From: Actinomycetota bacterium
GTDB taxonomy: Bacteria > Actinomycetota > Acidimicrobiia > Acidimicrobiales > Acidimicrobilacustridaceae
Length of the DNA stretch: 38,503 nucleotides
Direction of reading: 5' to 3'
Assembly (NCBI GenBank): GCA_009699125.1
Contig: WLOT01000004.1
Span: 1-38,503 of the forward strand
Part shown: positions 24,112 to 32,233 of the stretch, piece by piece
How positions within the stretch are numbered: the first letter of the stretch is position 1
Layout of the letters: each line of letters begins with the position of its first letter
Position numbers and translations under genes: made by a program
The notes under the pieces: model-generated
Database searches by the model: none
Seen by the model: only the letters and a program-made list of their open reading frames with translations
What the model was told of the DNA's origin: nothing

Positions 24112-24909
24112 CTAGCCGACAGGCTTCTGTACGAGTACGGGGCAATGACAGCTGTGCACTGTGCGCATCGTGGTGCTTCCAAGTGCGGTCCGAGCGAGCC
24201 CGCCGCGACCATGCGTGGCCATGGCGACCATTGCGACGCCGTTCGCATTGGCCCATCCGGCAACAGCATCAGCGGCGTCTGCACCGATCACTGTTTCCGA
24301 GCGTGCCTGAATTCCTTCGCGAGTGAAGAATGCGACCGCTGATTCGACGGCGTTTGCGAGCGCGTCAGGTTCGGCGCCGCCGAGCGGAGAACCTCCAGCC
24401 GCAGTTGCAGAGAGCACGACAATCGTCATCGACAATGCCTTTGCCCAGCGGGCGGCGCGGGGAAGGATCATCGCTGAGATGGGCGAGCCATCGGTGGTGA
24501 CAACCATCGTGGTGTTGTTGAACGTCGTAAACGTCTTCGCACCTGGTCCGACCAGAAGCACCGGATGGTCAGAGCGCTTGAGGACGTCCTCCGAAACGGA
24601 ACCAAGGAGTGCTTTCCCGAATCCGGTGCGGCCGTGGGTTGCCATGACGATGGCGTCTTCGGTTCCCTTCACGGCATCGGCGATCGCGGTAGCGGGGAAT
24701 GTGTCAGGAACAACTGAGGTATCGAATGGAACTGAGAGAGAGTTGGCTTTGTCGTCGAGGTACGACTGCAATTCCTCGACGGTGCTTCCCCAACCTGAAG
24801 CAAGAAGCAGCACCGAGGATTCCAGTGCAGCAGCGAGTTCATTCGCAATTGGTAACGCGGCGTGCGAAAGGTCGGATCCATCAAGTGGAACGACGATGGT
24901 GGTGATCAT
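24112..24909 (-). CDS. Universal stress protein, two UspA domains
   Basis: A 265-residue tandem USP. Each half starts with a beta-strand and Asp-Gly-Ser motif (VVPLDGSDLS; VVTTDGSPIS). Each ends with the nucleotide loop, MATHGRTGFGKALLGS and MATHGRGGLARTALGS, close to the ATP-binding G2xG9xG(S/T) motif but with Ala at the first glycine in both. Such proteins bind ATP and modulate dormancy or stress responses in actinobacteria. The ATG at 24909 has a strong GGAGGG ribosome-binding site. It lies between the two-component system and the PtpB-like phosphatase, all on the minus strand. Confidence 0.93.
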   Translation of the reverse strand: MITTIVVPLDGSDLSHAALPIANELAAALESSVLLLASGWGSTVEELQSYLDDKANSLSVPFDTSVVPDTFPATAIADAVKGTEDAIVMATHGRTGFGKALLGSVSEDVLKRSDHPVLLVGPGAKTFTTFNNTTMVVTTDGSPISAMILPRAARWAKALSMTIVVLSATAAGGSPLGGAEPDALANAVESAVAFFTREGIQARSETVIGADAADAVAGWANANGVAMVAMATHGRGGLARTALGSTTMRTVHSCHCPVLVQKPVG

Positions 24910-24993
24910 GGGCTTCCCTCCGGGGGAGTGGATCTACCCGCCATGCTCGCACGCGGATCATGGAACGGCTCCATCGCCGGGTTCAAAGTGGGT

Positions 24994-26376
24994 TTAGTTG
25001 CCGAGGAGGACCACAGCGTCGAGGCCGCCACCGGGTGCAGCTCGGAGTTCCGCTCTACCCCCTTCGGACTCCACCAGTTTCTGGACGATGGCAAGGCCAA
25101 GCCCACTGCCGCCGAGCTCACCACGTTCGTTGGTTGCTCGCCAGAATCGATCGAAGGCTCGTTCTCGTTGCTCATCAGGAAGACCCGGGCCTTCGTCGAT
25201 GACGTGAACTGCGACGCTCGATCCCGATGGTGAATCTTCGGCAGCGGCTCTGATTGTGAGAGTGGAACCTTCGGGAGACACCTCGAGGGCATTCGCGATC
25301 AAGTTGTCGAGAACTTGGCTCAGCATGTCGGCCGAACATCGTGCTTTGAGGCCGCAGTCCTCGGCGAGGATTCCCACACCGCGCTCGTTGGCAAGTGGCT
25401 GCCATGCCGCGGCACGTTCGCGCAGCAGGTCATCGAGATCGAGCCGACCTGGACGGGCGCCTTGTGTTCGCTCGGCACGTGCGAGTGCAAGAAGGCCATC
25501 GACCATTCGCGACATTCGTTGAACCTCGTTGCGGGCCCCTTCGATGTCGTCATTCGCAGCATCGTCGGCATCAAATTCAAGCATCTCAAGTCGGAGTCGC
25601 AACGCAGTGAGGGGTGTGCGTAATTGATGAGAGGCATCGGCAACAAATTGCTCTTGCGCTGTCACCAGTTCTTCGAGGCGAACGGCGGTGGAATTGAAGG
25701 CCAGCGCAAGATCTTTGATTTCAGGCGGACCGCGATCGACATCGGCACGAGCAGAAAGATCACCTTCGCCAATTTGTGTCGCAGCATCTCGAAGAGCTGC
25801 GATTGGCCGGGTTACCCAACGCGCCAGCAATACTCCGAGGGCTGCAGCGAGGAGCAGCGTGATCAGGCCGGCGCCAAACAGAAGTAACCAGTACCTGCGA
25901 ACTTCCGCATCGACTTGTGCGGTAGAGAAACTGACGCGAATCGCGCCAAGAACTTTGTCACCCACAGAAATGGGAACGGCGACGTACATCAATCCGGTTC
26001 CGAGGGTCGTTGAGAACCTCGTTCCAGTAGCGATCTGTCGATTCAGGGCGTCGGCAATTTCGGGACGCGAAAGAAAGTTCCGCTGTCCAGCAACTGCTGG
26101 TTCGGAATCGGCGAGAACGTCTCCGATGGCATTGACGATGACGACTCTTCCGTCGGTTGAAGCGGTGTAATTCGTGACGACAGTGTTGAGGTCAACGGGA
26201 GTGCCGCCGCCGAGTGAATCGGAAACGTAAGAAGAAAGCACAAATGCGTCGCGTTCAATACCCGATTTCAACTGGTCCATCTGGTGATCTCGATAGCCGA
26301 GAGCCAGGGGTAACTCGAGGGCGATGAGAACAACGAGTGTGAGTAGCAAATAGGTGGCGAGTAGGCGCCGAGTCAC
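24994..26376 (-). CDS. Sensor histidine kinase (HAMP, HisKA, HATPase)
   Basis: A 460-residue membrane kinase. Membrane helices at about 5-27 and 162-186 enclose an extracytoplasmic sensor of about 130 residues. HAMP covers about 187-235. The H-box FVADASHQLRTP carries the phospho-acceptor His250. The N-box is DNLIANALE, the G1 box DEGPGLP, the F box RFWRA and the G2 box GSGLGLAIV. All catalytic boxes are intact. The signal is unknown; the sensor shows no PAS-like pattern. The GTG overlaps the stop of the response regulator gene as GTGA, so the two are coupled. Confidence 0.95.
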   Translation of the reverse strand: MTRRLLATYLLLTLVVLIALELPLALGYRDHQMDQLKSGIERDAFVLSSYVSDSLGGGTPVDLNTVVTNYTASTDGRVVIVNAIGDVLADSEPAVAGQRNFLSRPEIADALNRQIATGTRFSTTLGTGLMYVAVPISVGDKVLGAIRVSFSTAQVDAEVRRYWLLLFGAGLITLLLAAALGVLLARWVTRPIAALRDAATQIGEGDLSARADVDRGPPEIKDLALAFNSTAVRLEELVTAQEQFVADASHQLRTPLTALRLRLEMLEFDADDAANDDIEGARNEVQRMSRMVDGLLALARAERTQGARPGRLDLDDLLRERAAAWQPLANERGVGILAEDCGLKARCSADMLSQVLDNLIANALEVSPEGSTLTIRAAAEDSPSGSSVAVHVIDEGPGLPDEQRERAFDRFWRATNERGELGGSGLGLAIVQKLVESEGGRAELRAAPGGGLDAVVLLGN

Positions 26377-27089
26377 GAGTTGGGGTCACTCTCAAGTGAT
26401 GAACGAAGACGGAACCCAACACCTCGAACTGTCTCAATGATCGTCGGGTCGCCAAGCTTTTTGCGTAACGATGCGATGTGAACATCGAGAGTCTTTGTTG
26501 GCCCGTACCAATGTGCATCCCAAACTTGTTCAAGAATTGTTTCGCGAGTTTGTGTTGCGCCTGGATCGCTGGCAAGAAGGGAAAGAAGATCAAACTCCTT
26601 GCGGGTGAGTTGAACTTCCGCACCTTCTACGGTCACCCGTCGGGTGCGGTTGTCGATGACGACGTTTCCGGCGAGTTGCGTACTGTCTTCGGTAGGAGCA
26701 CCCGTCGCTTGGCTTCGGCGAGTGACGGCGTTAATTCGAGCAATAAGTTCGCGAAAACCAAATGGTTTGACCATGTAATCGTCGGCACCGAGTTCAAGTC
26801 CGAGCACTCGATCGATCTCGTCGCCGCGTGCAGTAAGGATGATGATCGGCACGGGCGACTCTGAACGCACACGTCGACACACTTCGTAACCGTCGATATC
26901 GGGGAGTCCGAGGTCGAGGAGGATGATGTCGACAGGACTGCCCGAACGAAAGGCGTCGACGCCACCCAGTCCCGTCGACTCGCGGTGGACGGCGTAGCCC
27001 TGACGCTCGAGACCTTTGACGAGCGGCTCGGCGATGGCGTCATCATCCTCGACCAAAAGAACATTCACAGACCTAAGGGTGGCACGCAT
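26373..27089 (-). CDS. OmpR/PhoB-family response regulator
   Basis: A 238-residue regulator. The receiver domain has the acidic pair EDDD near the N-terminus, phospho-acceptor Asp59 in ILLDLGLPD, Thr in ILTARG and Lys in MVKPFGF. The winged-helix DNA-binding domain contains LTRKEFDLLSLLA and the terminal VRGVGFRL. It works with the kinase encoded immediately downstream. OmpR-family proteins bind direct repeats about 11 nt apart, so it is a candidate for the repeat array at 24053-24090, and for the divergent promoter of the redox locus. Alternative starts: a GTG at 27068 or an ATG further upstream. Confidence 0.94.
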   Translation of the reverse strand: MRATLRSVNVLLVEDDDAIAEPLVKGLERQGYAVHRESTGLGGVDAFRSGSPVDIILLDLGLPDIDGYEVCRRVRSESPVPIIILTARGDEIDRVLGLELGADDYMVKPFGFRELIARINAVTRRSQATGAPTEDSTQLAGNVVIDNRTRRVTVEGAEVQLTRKEFDLLSLLASDPGATQTRETILEQVWDAHWYGPTKTLDVHIASLRKKLGDPTIIETVRGVGFRLRSSLESDPNS

Positions 27090-27201
27090 GTGTGGGCCCG
27101 ACACGCGCCCCATGGGCGGAATTGTTGGTTTTGGGGCGATTGGCGGCATGACTTTGCCAGTTCTTAACCATTCGCGAGGGTTGCGTTGGCAGAGCGGTCC
27201 C

Positions 27202-27207
27202 TACGGT
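27202..27207 (+). promoter_or_regulatory. -10 box of the extracytoplasmic redox locus
   Basis: TACGGT lies 7 nt before the ATG at 27215, and a weak GGGAG overlaps the gap. The arrangement fits a leaderless or near-leaderless transcript, divergent from the response regulator gene. Confidence 0.4.
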
Positions 27208-27214
27208 GGGAGCC

Positions 27215-27736
27215 ATGAACAGGCATCTCGCACTCACCTTCGCAGGGGCCACGGCCATCTTTGTGACTGCCGCCAGTGGCGCGGTTGCTGCCAACGTCGG
27301 ACTCCTCAATGTCGGAGCTTCGAAGCCAGTGGGACAGCTCAATGCTGCCAACGTTTCTCAGCTCGCGACGCCGAACGTCGCTCGCACCGCATCGGCATCT
27401 TCATCTGCTGGAACCGTTGACCCGTCCGATCCCTTGGTGCAGGCAGGGTCCACGAACGCTGCCGCGACGCCGCCATCAGGATCGGGTGCGACGGCATCTC
27501 CTCCAGCGGCGTCGTCCAACGGTTCGTCGTCGCTCAATGCGTCGAGCGCCCCAAGCGGTTTGTCTTCGGGTGGGGCCTCAACGTCTGGGGGTTCGACGTC
27601 TCCGACGACCCGGGTCGTTGCCTCTCCCGCGACATCGGTTCCTGCCGTAACGAGCCCACCCACGACCTCACGTTCACAACGTGAACGTGAACGTGAACGC
27701 GACGATGACCACGAAGAGGAGGGTGACGATGACTGA
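27215..27736 (+). CDS. Secreted low-complexity protein with a charged tail
   Basis: A 173-residue protein with a signal peptide (MNRH start, hydrophobic core, AVAA cleavage region near residue 24). Next is a short segment with NVGLLNVGASKPVGQLN, then a long Ser/Ala/Pro/Thr/Gly-rich stretch without predicted structure, and a C-terminal tail of alternating Arg-Glu followed by Asp/Glu/His residues. No family is recognised. It is first in a run with an anchored protein, ApbE and a ferric-reductase-like protein, so an envelope redox role is possible by context only. It overlaps the next gene by 8 bp. Confidence 0.7.
   Translation: MNRHLALTFAGATAIFVTAASGAVAANVGLLNVGASKPVGQLNAANVSQLATPNVARTASASSSAGTVDPSDPLVQAGSTNAAATPPSGSGATASPPAASSNGSSSLNASSAPSGLSSGGASTSGGSTSPTTRVVASPATSVPAVTSPPTTSRSQRERERERDDDHEEEGDDD
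27680..27697 (+). repeat. Three tandem CGTGAA hexamers
   Basis: The 6-bp unit is in frame and encodes Arg-Glu pairs near the C-terminus of the secreted protein. Upstream GTTCAC (27672-27677) forms an inverted repeat with the first unit. Slippage would change the tail length by two residues without a frameshift. Confidence 0.7.
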
Positions 27737-28313
27737 TCGCATTCCAGCCGCAGCTCGCGCCGCATCTGCATCGAGTGGTACGCAAGCGCATTCTCCGAAG
27801 TCGCCGGCCAGGAAGAAGGGCACAAACGCTCCGGCATCACGCGCCCTCACGGCGGGGCTCAGTTTGGCGGCAACGACTGCGATTGTCGCTGCGCTTGCCT
27901 TAAGCGGACAACAGAGTGGTTCTGCGGCACCAGCAACTGTGGAATTGAACGTCGCAGGAGCATCTGGCGCTACCGGAGCGCCGAACTCGTTAGATTCCAG
28001 CACTGCGGTTGATCCTGCGGCCGTGCCGGTTGCGGGTGCACCGCCGGCCGCTGCGTCGCCAGCAACAGTTAGAACCAATTCGTCGACGGGCTCTGCGCCA
28101 TCGACGACCGCTGCGGGGTTTGCTCCGGCTTCGTCGGGAACTGCTTCGAATGGCTCGAACGGGGGGTCAGCATCGGCTCCGGTTTCTGCAGCTCCAGCAG
28201 CTCCAGCAGCTCCATCAACTCCCGTTGCGTCGCCTCCTGCAACCTCGGCTCCCGCCCCGACAGCACCTGCGCCGGTTGTCACGACGCCGGCACCCCGCAC
28301 ACGCGCTTCCTGA
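27729..28313 (+). CDS. Ala/Pro/Ser-rich signal-anchored extracytoplasmic protein
   Basis: A 194-residue protein: a 38-residue polar, basic N-terminus, one membrane helix at about 40-60, then an Ala/Pro/Ser/Thr-rich external region to the C-terminus. A short ordered-looking piece, ATVELNVAGASGATG, follows the helix; its SGAT resembles the core of ApbE flavinylation sites, but the surrounding FMN-binding domain is absent, so this is weak. A good ribosome-binding site (GAGGAGGGTG) precedes the ATG, which overlaps the previous gene. It sits directly upstream of apbE. Confidence 0.7.
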   Translation: MTDRIPAAARAASASSGTQAHSPKSPARKKGTNAPASRALTAGLSLAATTAIVAALALSGQQSGSAAPATVELNVAGASGATGAPNSLDSSTAVDPAAVPVAGAPPAAASPATVRTNSSTGSAPSTTAAGFAPASSGTASNGSNGGSASAPVSAAPAAPAAPSTPVASPPATSAPAPTAPAPVVTTPAPRTRAS

Positions 28314-28322
28314 TCGGTAAGC

Positions 28323-29279
28323 ATGGGCGAGATGCAAGAACACTCGCGCGCGTTTCGAGCAATGGGCAGCGACTGTTTCGTTCGTGTCGTCGTCGATGAC
28401 GATCGTGCCGGACCAATTCTCGAACGCGTTGTCGAAAAGATGGCGGAACTTGAACAGCGTTGGTCTCGGTTCATCCCCGATAGTGAATTATCGCAATTGA
28501 ATGATCACGCGGGTGCGCCGGTATTTGTCAGTCCCGAGACGTTCGCGATCATTTCGTTGGCGATCGACGCGTGGCGAGCCACAGACGGACATTTCGATCC
28601 CACACTTCTCGATGCGTTACGCGGCAGTGGGTACGACAAGACGTTCGACGATATTGCAGCGCGCGCTCCATTTGAGGCGGTCGAAGCGACGTCTCTTCAG
28701 GGGGGCCTGAATGACGTCGATCTTGATGCTCGTTCGTTTGTGATCCAGACCCCGCCTGGGCTTCATTTCGATCTAGGGGGAATCGGCAAGGGTTACGCCG
28801 CCGACTGTCTCTTCACGCAAGTCACGGAAGACGGCGTGAGCGGAGCGTGTCTCGACTTTGGCGGCGACGTTCGGGTTGGAGGTGCGACTGCCGAAGGCGG
28901 AGGCTGGCCAATTGTCATTGACGATCCATTTCATCCTGGCGAAGATCTCGCAGTTCTCGGTCTTGGCGATGGATCGGTGACGACAAGTTCGAGATTGAGG
29001 CGTACATGGTCGACGACGAGCGGCAAAGCACATCACCTCCTTGACCCCGCAACATCTCAACCATCGCAAAGTGGTCTCGCATCGGTCACCGTTATCGCAG
29101 CGCATGCGGCATGGGGAGAGGTTCATGCGAAGGCAGCACTCATTGCCGGCGCACAAGAAGGTGCCGCTCTTATCGAGCGCGCTGGACTTTCCGCGATGTT
29201 CGTCGCCGATGGTGGCGAAACAATTCCCGTTGGGCACTTCGAAGCGTTTCTCATCGAGCGACCTACGCTTGAGGGATGA
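28323..29279 (+). CDS. apbE: FAD:protein FMN transferase
   Basis: A 318-residue ApbE-family enzyme, which transfers FMN from FAD onto a threonine or serine of extracytoplasmic proteins. Family features are the N-terminal RAFRAMGSDC, GGIGKGYAAD in the flavin-binding region, CLDFGGDVRVGG and the C-terminal HHLLDPATSQPS metal-binding block. No lipoprotein signal is evident at the N-terminus, so it may act in the cytosol or be exported another way. The neighbouring ferric-reductase-like gene suggests a flavin-haem electron path across the membrane. Confidence 0.92.
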   Translation: MGEMQEHSRAFRAMGSDCFVRVVVDDDRAGPILERVVEKMAELEQRWSRFIPDSELSQLNDHAGAPVFVSPETFAIISLAIDAWRATDGHFDPTLLDALRGSGYDKTFDDIAARAPFEAVEATSLQGGLNDVDLDARSFVIQTPPGLHFDLGGIGKGYAADCLFTQVTEDGVSGACLDFGGDVRVGGATAEGGGWPIVIDDPFHPGEDLAVLGLGDGSVTTSSRLRRTWSTTSGKAHHLLDPATSQPSQSGLASVTVIAAHAAWGEVHAKAALIAGAQEGAALIERAGLSAMFVADGGETIPVGHFEAFLIERPTLEG

Positions 29280-29297
29280 CACAGCGGCAGGTCTGAA

Positions 29298-29903
29298 ATG
29301 ACTGAACTGATCTTTGGTGCTTCGAAAGTCTGGTGGTACGTCTCACGGTCTACCGGAATCGTCGCTTGGGGACTTCTTGCGCTCGCTGTTCTCTGGGGAC
29401 TTGCCCTTTCGACTCGAGCCCTCGGACGGCGCACCCCAGCCCCGTGGCTGCTCGATGTCCATCGCTTTCTCGGCGGACTCGCAGTGATCTTCACGATCGT
29501 GCATTTCGTGACGTTGTCGTTCGACCCGTGGATGAAATCTGAATACGGCTACAAGCTCACGCAAGCATTCATCCCGTTCGCCTCGACGTGGAAGCCCGGT
29601 CCGATGGCATGGGGAATCGTGGCGTTCTACCTGCTGCTCGCGGTTGAATTCACTTCGCTCATCAAGAATCGCCTGCCACAAAAATTCTGGCGCGGCGTGC
29701 ATTTGGCGAGTTACCCGCTCTACGCCATGGCGACGATTCACCTTCTCACAGCAGGTTCCGACAATCAGAACCCGTTACTGCGGTGGAGTGTCCTGGCCAC
29801 AGTGGGCGCGGTTGTGTTTTTTACCGTGTATCGCATCGTTGGTCCTGGACGCGCCGAGAGCGTCAAGCAGTCTGCGCTGAAAAAGCGCACCGACGCCGAT
29901 TGA
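29298..29903 (+). CDS. Ferric reductase-like transmembrane haem protein
   Basis: A 201-residue protein with about six membrane helices. Two histidine pairs, His55/His69 and His135/His148, are 14 and 13 residues apart on facing helices, the pattern that binds two b-type haems in the ferric reductase-like (FRD/YedZ-type) domain. No flavin or NAD domain is fused, so it needs partners, probably ApbE-flavinylated or soluble proteins. It follows apbE by 18 bp. Its TGA abuts the TCA of the convergent crotonase gene with no bases between. Confidence 0.9.
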   Translation: MTELIFGASKVWWYVSRSTGIVAWGLLALAVLWGLALSTRALGRRTPAPWLLDVHRFLGGLAVIFTIVHFVTLSFDPWMKSEYGYKLTQAFIPFASTWKPGPMAWGIVAFYLLLAVEFTSLIKNRLPQKFWRGVHLASYPLYAMATIHLLTAGSDNQNPLLRWSVLATVGAVVFFTVYRIVGPGRAESVKQSALKKRTDAD

Positions 29904-30617
29904 TCAGGCTTCAGGAACCTTCACGACAAACGTTGCGATATCGGCGGCGAGTCCGCTCCGAATGAGTTCGAGCGATGCGCTGCGACAGTTTCTACGTGTG
30001 AGAGCAAACGCATCGGAGTCGAGGCGTTCGGCAAGCTCGGCAGCGTGGGCGAGCGCGCTAGCTAGAACTGCGTCGTCGGCAACAACTTGGTCGAGGTAGC
30101 CGGCGATGACGGCTCCGGCAGGGTCGTAGACCGTTGCGTGATTTACCGCAGCGGTGAACGCAGCGTTCGAAAGCGATGTGCGAGCGAGTTCAACGGCGAA
30201 CTTGGGGACCGGCATTCCGATAGCGACCTCGTTGAGGCCGATCTTGAAATTGCCCTCGGCTCCGATGCGAACGTCGGCAGACATGAGCAGGATTGCGCCC
30301 ATCGCAAGTGCATGACCCGTTGATGCGATGACAACTGGCATCGGGAACTCGTGGATTTCGATGGCGAGATCGGCGCCAGCTTGGAGGAGATTGCGGGCGG
30401 CCTCGGGGCTTGAGGTCATCACGGAAAGATCGAAGCCGGCGGAGAAACGGCCGGGGCGCCCCGCAAGTACGACTGCTCCCGCTTCAGATTTGGCCCGTGC
30501 GAGCGCATCTTGAACGTCGGCAGCGATGTCATGGCTGATCGCGTTCGCTTTGCCATCGTCGATCGTGATGAGGGCGACGCGGTCGTGGAGTTCATAAGTC
30601 ACGGCAGATTCGGTCAT
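29904..30617 (-). CDS. Crotonase (enoyl-CoA hydratase/isomerase) family protein
   Basis: A 237-residue crotonase-fold protein. The oxyanion-hole segments are FSAGFDL (residues 58-64) and GHALAMGA (101-108), which stabilise the CoA thioester enolate. Glu130 in GLNEVAIGM matches the first catalytic glutamate; the second glutamate of true hydratases is not evident because that region reads PVPKF. An enoyl-CoA isomerase or other CoA chemistry is possible. The ATG at 30617 lies 7 nt after TAGCGT without a Shine-Dalgarno. Confidence 0.9.
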   Translation of the reverse strand: MTESAVTYELHDRVALITIDDGKANAISHDIAADVQDALARAKSEAGAVVLAGRPGRFSAGFDLSVMTSSPEAARNLLQAGADLAIEIHEFPMPVVIASTGHALAMGAILLMSADVRIGAEGNFKIGLNEVAIGMPVPKFAVELARTSLSNAAFTAAVNHATVYDPAGAVIAGYLDQVVADDAVLASALAHAAELAERLDSDAFALTRRNCRSASLELIRSGLAADIATFVVKVPEA

Positions 30618-30624
30618 GAGGGGA

Positions 30625-30630
30625 ACGCTA
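30625..30630 (-). promoter_or_regulatory. -10 box, leaderless promoter of the crotonase gene
   Basis: TAGCGT on the minus strand, 7 nt before the ATG at 30617. The hexamer lies in the 32-bp gap after the DUF3097 gene, so the crotonase need not depend on that operon. Confidence 0.55.
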
Positions 30631-30649
30631 CCCGTGCTGTGGTGGCTGA

Positions 30650-31483
30650 CTAGGAAGGTTCGGTTACGAAGTCGATGAGTTGCTCAACCGCACCGACGAG
30701 TGGCGGTTGAAGATCGGCATACGACGACACGGAATTGAGAATCTTCTTCCAGAAAAGCCGAGGATCATCGACGCCGAGCGCTGCGCAGATGCCGTCCTTC
30801 CACGGCTGACCTTTGGGGATGTCGGGCCATGCGTCGATGCCAACGACAGAAGGTTTCACCGCTGCCCAAATGTCGACATATGGGTGGCCAGTGACAAGGA
30901 CATCGGGATGGTCGATGCCTGCAGCGATTCGTGATTCCTTGGAATCGTCGACGAGGTGGTCGAGCAGAACGCCGAGGCGACGGCCACTTCGCGGTCCGAA
31001 TGATCGAACGATTTCGTGCAAGTTGTCAGCGCCATCAAGAAGTTCAACAACGACGCCTTCGACGCGAAGATCGTCTCCCCATACCTTTTCGACCAACTCC
31101 GCATCGTGCACGCCTTCCACAAGCAGGCGACTTGCGCGTGCCATGCGAGCGGGAGCTGAAGGCATCGCAACGGAACCCGAAGCGGTGCGCGTTGCCGCAG
31201 CGGTGCTTGACGCCTTAGGGCGAGTCAGGGTGACTTGGCGCCCTTTTACGTCGAATGCGCCGTCGCGCAATCGGATCTTGTGGTCGCGCCCTTGGCGATC
31301 GCGGAGAGTGACGAACGATGAATCGCATTCAACGACCACGCCCCAAAGGTGTGTGCCACGAACTTCAACTTCAAGCCCTGGCGTCGCGGCGATGACCGGT
31401 GGTTTTTGCCGAGAACGAGGTGTGTCCCCGTCGAGATCAAGAGGCTCAGAGAGAATGCCTTTTCGATAGGGCGTCTCGGCCAC
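30650..31483 (-). CDS. DUF3097 family protein
   Basis: A 277-residue protein of the actinobacterial DUF3097 family. An N-terminal small beta-rich region (about 38-90, VEVRGTHLWGVVVECD...) is followed by a linker and the diagnostic ASRLLVEGVHDAELVEKVWG then VEGVVVELLDGADNL. The acidic pattern VEGxHD...DGAD resembles a Toprim-like metal-binding fold, which hints at nucleic acid processing, but the function is unknown. The GTG at 31483 follows the ABC ATPase stop by 3 bp, so it belongs to that operon. Confidence 0.9.
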   Translation of the reverse strand: MAETPYRKGILSEPLDLDGDTPRSRQKPPVIAATPGLEVEVRGTHLWGVVVECDSSFVTLRDRQGRDHKIRLRDGAFDVKGRQVTLTRPKASSTAAATRTASGSVAMPSAPARMARASRLLVEGVHDAELVEKVWGDDLRVEGVVVELLDGADNLHEIVRSFGPRSGRRLGVLLDHLVDDSKESRIAAGIDHPDVLVTGHPYVDIWAAVKPSVVGIDAWPDIPKGQPWKDGICAALGVDDPRLFWKKILNSVSSYADLQPPLVGAVEQLIDFVTEPS

Positions 31484-31486
31484 GTT

Positions 31487-32233
31487 CTATTCGCCGCCGA
31501 CGAGTTCGCGAATCTTTGCTGCAGTCGCTGGGCCGTCGTAGGCGAGTTCTCCGTCGCGCAATCCGACACAACGCGTTGCACTGGGCACGAGATCGAGCTG
31601 ATGCGTCGAACAAATAATGGTTGCGCCCTGGGCAACGACATCGCTCATGATTTCCACCAAGGTTTCTTGGCCAGGAGTGTCGAGGCCAACGAAGGGTTCG
31701 TCAACGAGCATCACTGTGAACGGACGGATGAGACCGAGAATGAGGCCTGTCTTCTGTTTGAGACCGCGACTAAATCGAGAGGGAAGGTCGTCGATGCGGT
31801 CACCCAGCCCGAACATATCGACCAGATCGTCGGCATAGTCCTGCCAATCGACGGTCTTATGAAGTCGAGCGATGTATTCGATGTGTTCGCCGAGGCTGAG
31901 GTCGTCGTACAGCACCGGATTATCGGGGAGGTAGGAGAGCGCAGCGCGCGCATGAACTGTGCCGGCGGGGCTACCTGCGATAAACGCCCAACCGTTTGTT
32001 GGTTCGAGCATGCCGGCGGCAAGACCGAGGAAGGTTGATTTACCGGCACCATTGGGCCCAACCAACATGACAAGTTCGCCCTTGCCGATGACGAGATCGA
32101 GTTCGGTGGTGAGGCCCATGCCGTCGCCGTAGTCCTTCGACAGGTCGAGGGTCTGCAGGGCCGCGTCGGGTTTGAGACGTGGCTCAGTGGCGGGAGTGGG
32201 TGGTTGTTTTGGTAGTGCGAATGCTGAGGTCAC
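31487..32233 (-). CDS. ABC transporter ATP-binding protein
   Basis: A 248-residue single ABC domain. Walker A is GPNGAGKST (59-67), the Q-loop region YLPDN, the signature FSRGLKQKTGL (non-canonical, as in many ABC-2 exporters), Walker B MLVDEPFVGLD and the switch His in STHQLD. It energises the permease encoded just upstream. The GTG overlaps the permease stop as GTGA. The cargo is unknown. Confidence 0.93.
   Translation of the reverse strand: MTSAFALPKQPPTPATEPRLKPDAALQTLDLSKDYGDGMGLTTELDLVIGKGELVMLVGPNGAGKSTFLGLAAGMLEPTNGWAFIAGSPAGTVHARAALSYLPDNPVLYDDLSLGEHIEYIARLHKTVDWQDYADDLVDMFGLGDRIDDLPSRFSRGLKQKTGLILGLIRPFTVMLVDEPFVGLDTPGQETLVEIMSDVVAQGATIICSTHQLDLVPSATRCVGLRDGELAYDGPATAAKIRELVGGE

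Noticed and set aside
27950-27985. SGAT in the anchored protein as a proven FMN attachment site
   Set aside because: Four residues in a low-complexity Ala/Gly/Ser region are weak evidence, and the FMN-binding domain that normally surrounds the site is missing. Kept only as a possibility within the redox locus finding.
27674-28474. A 266-codon minus-strand frame opposite the low-complexity genes
   Set aside because: It mirrors the repetitive Ala/Pro/Ser codons, has no start signal and extends into apbE.
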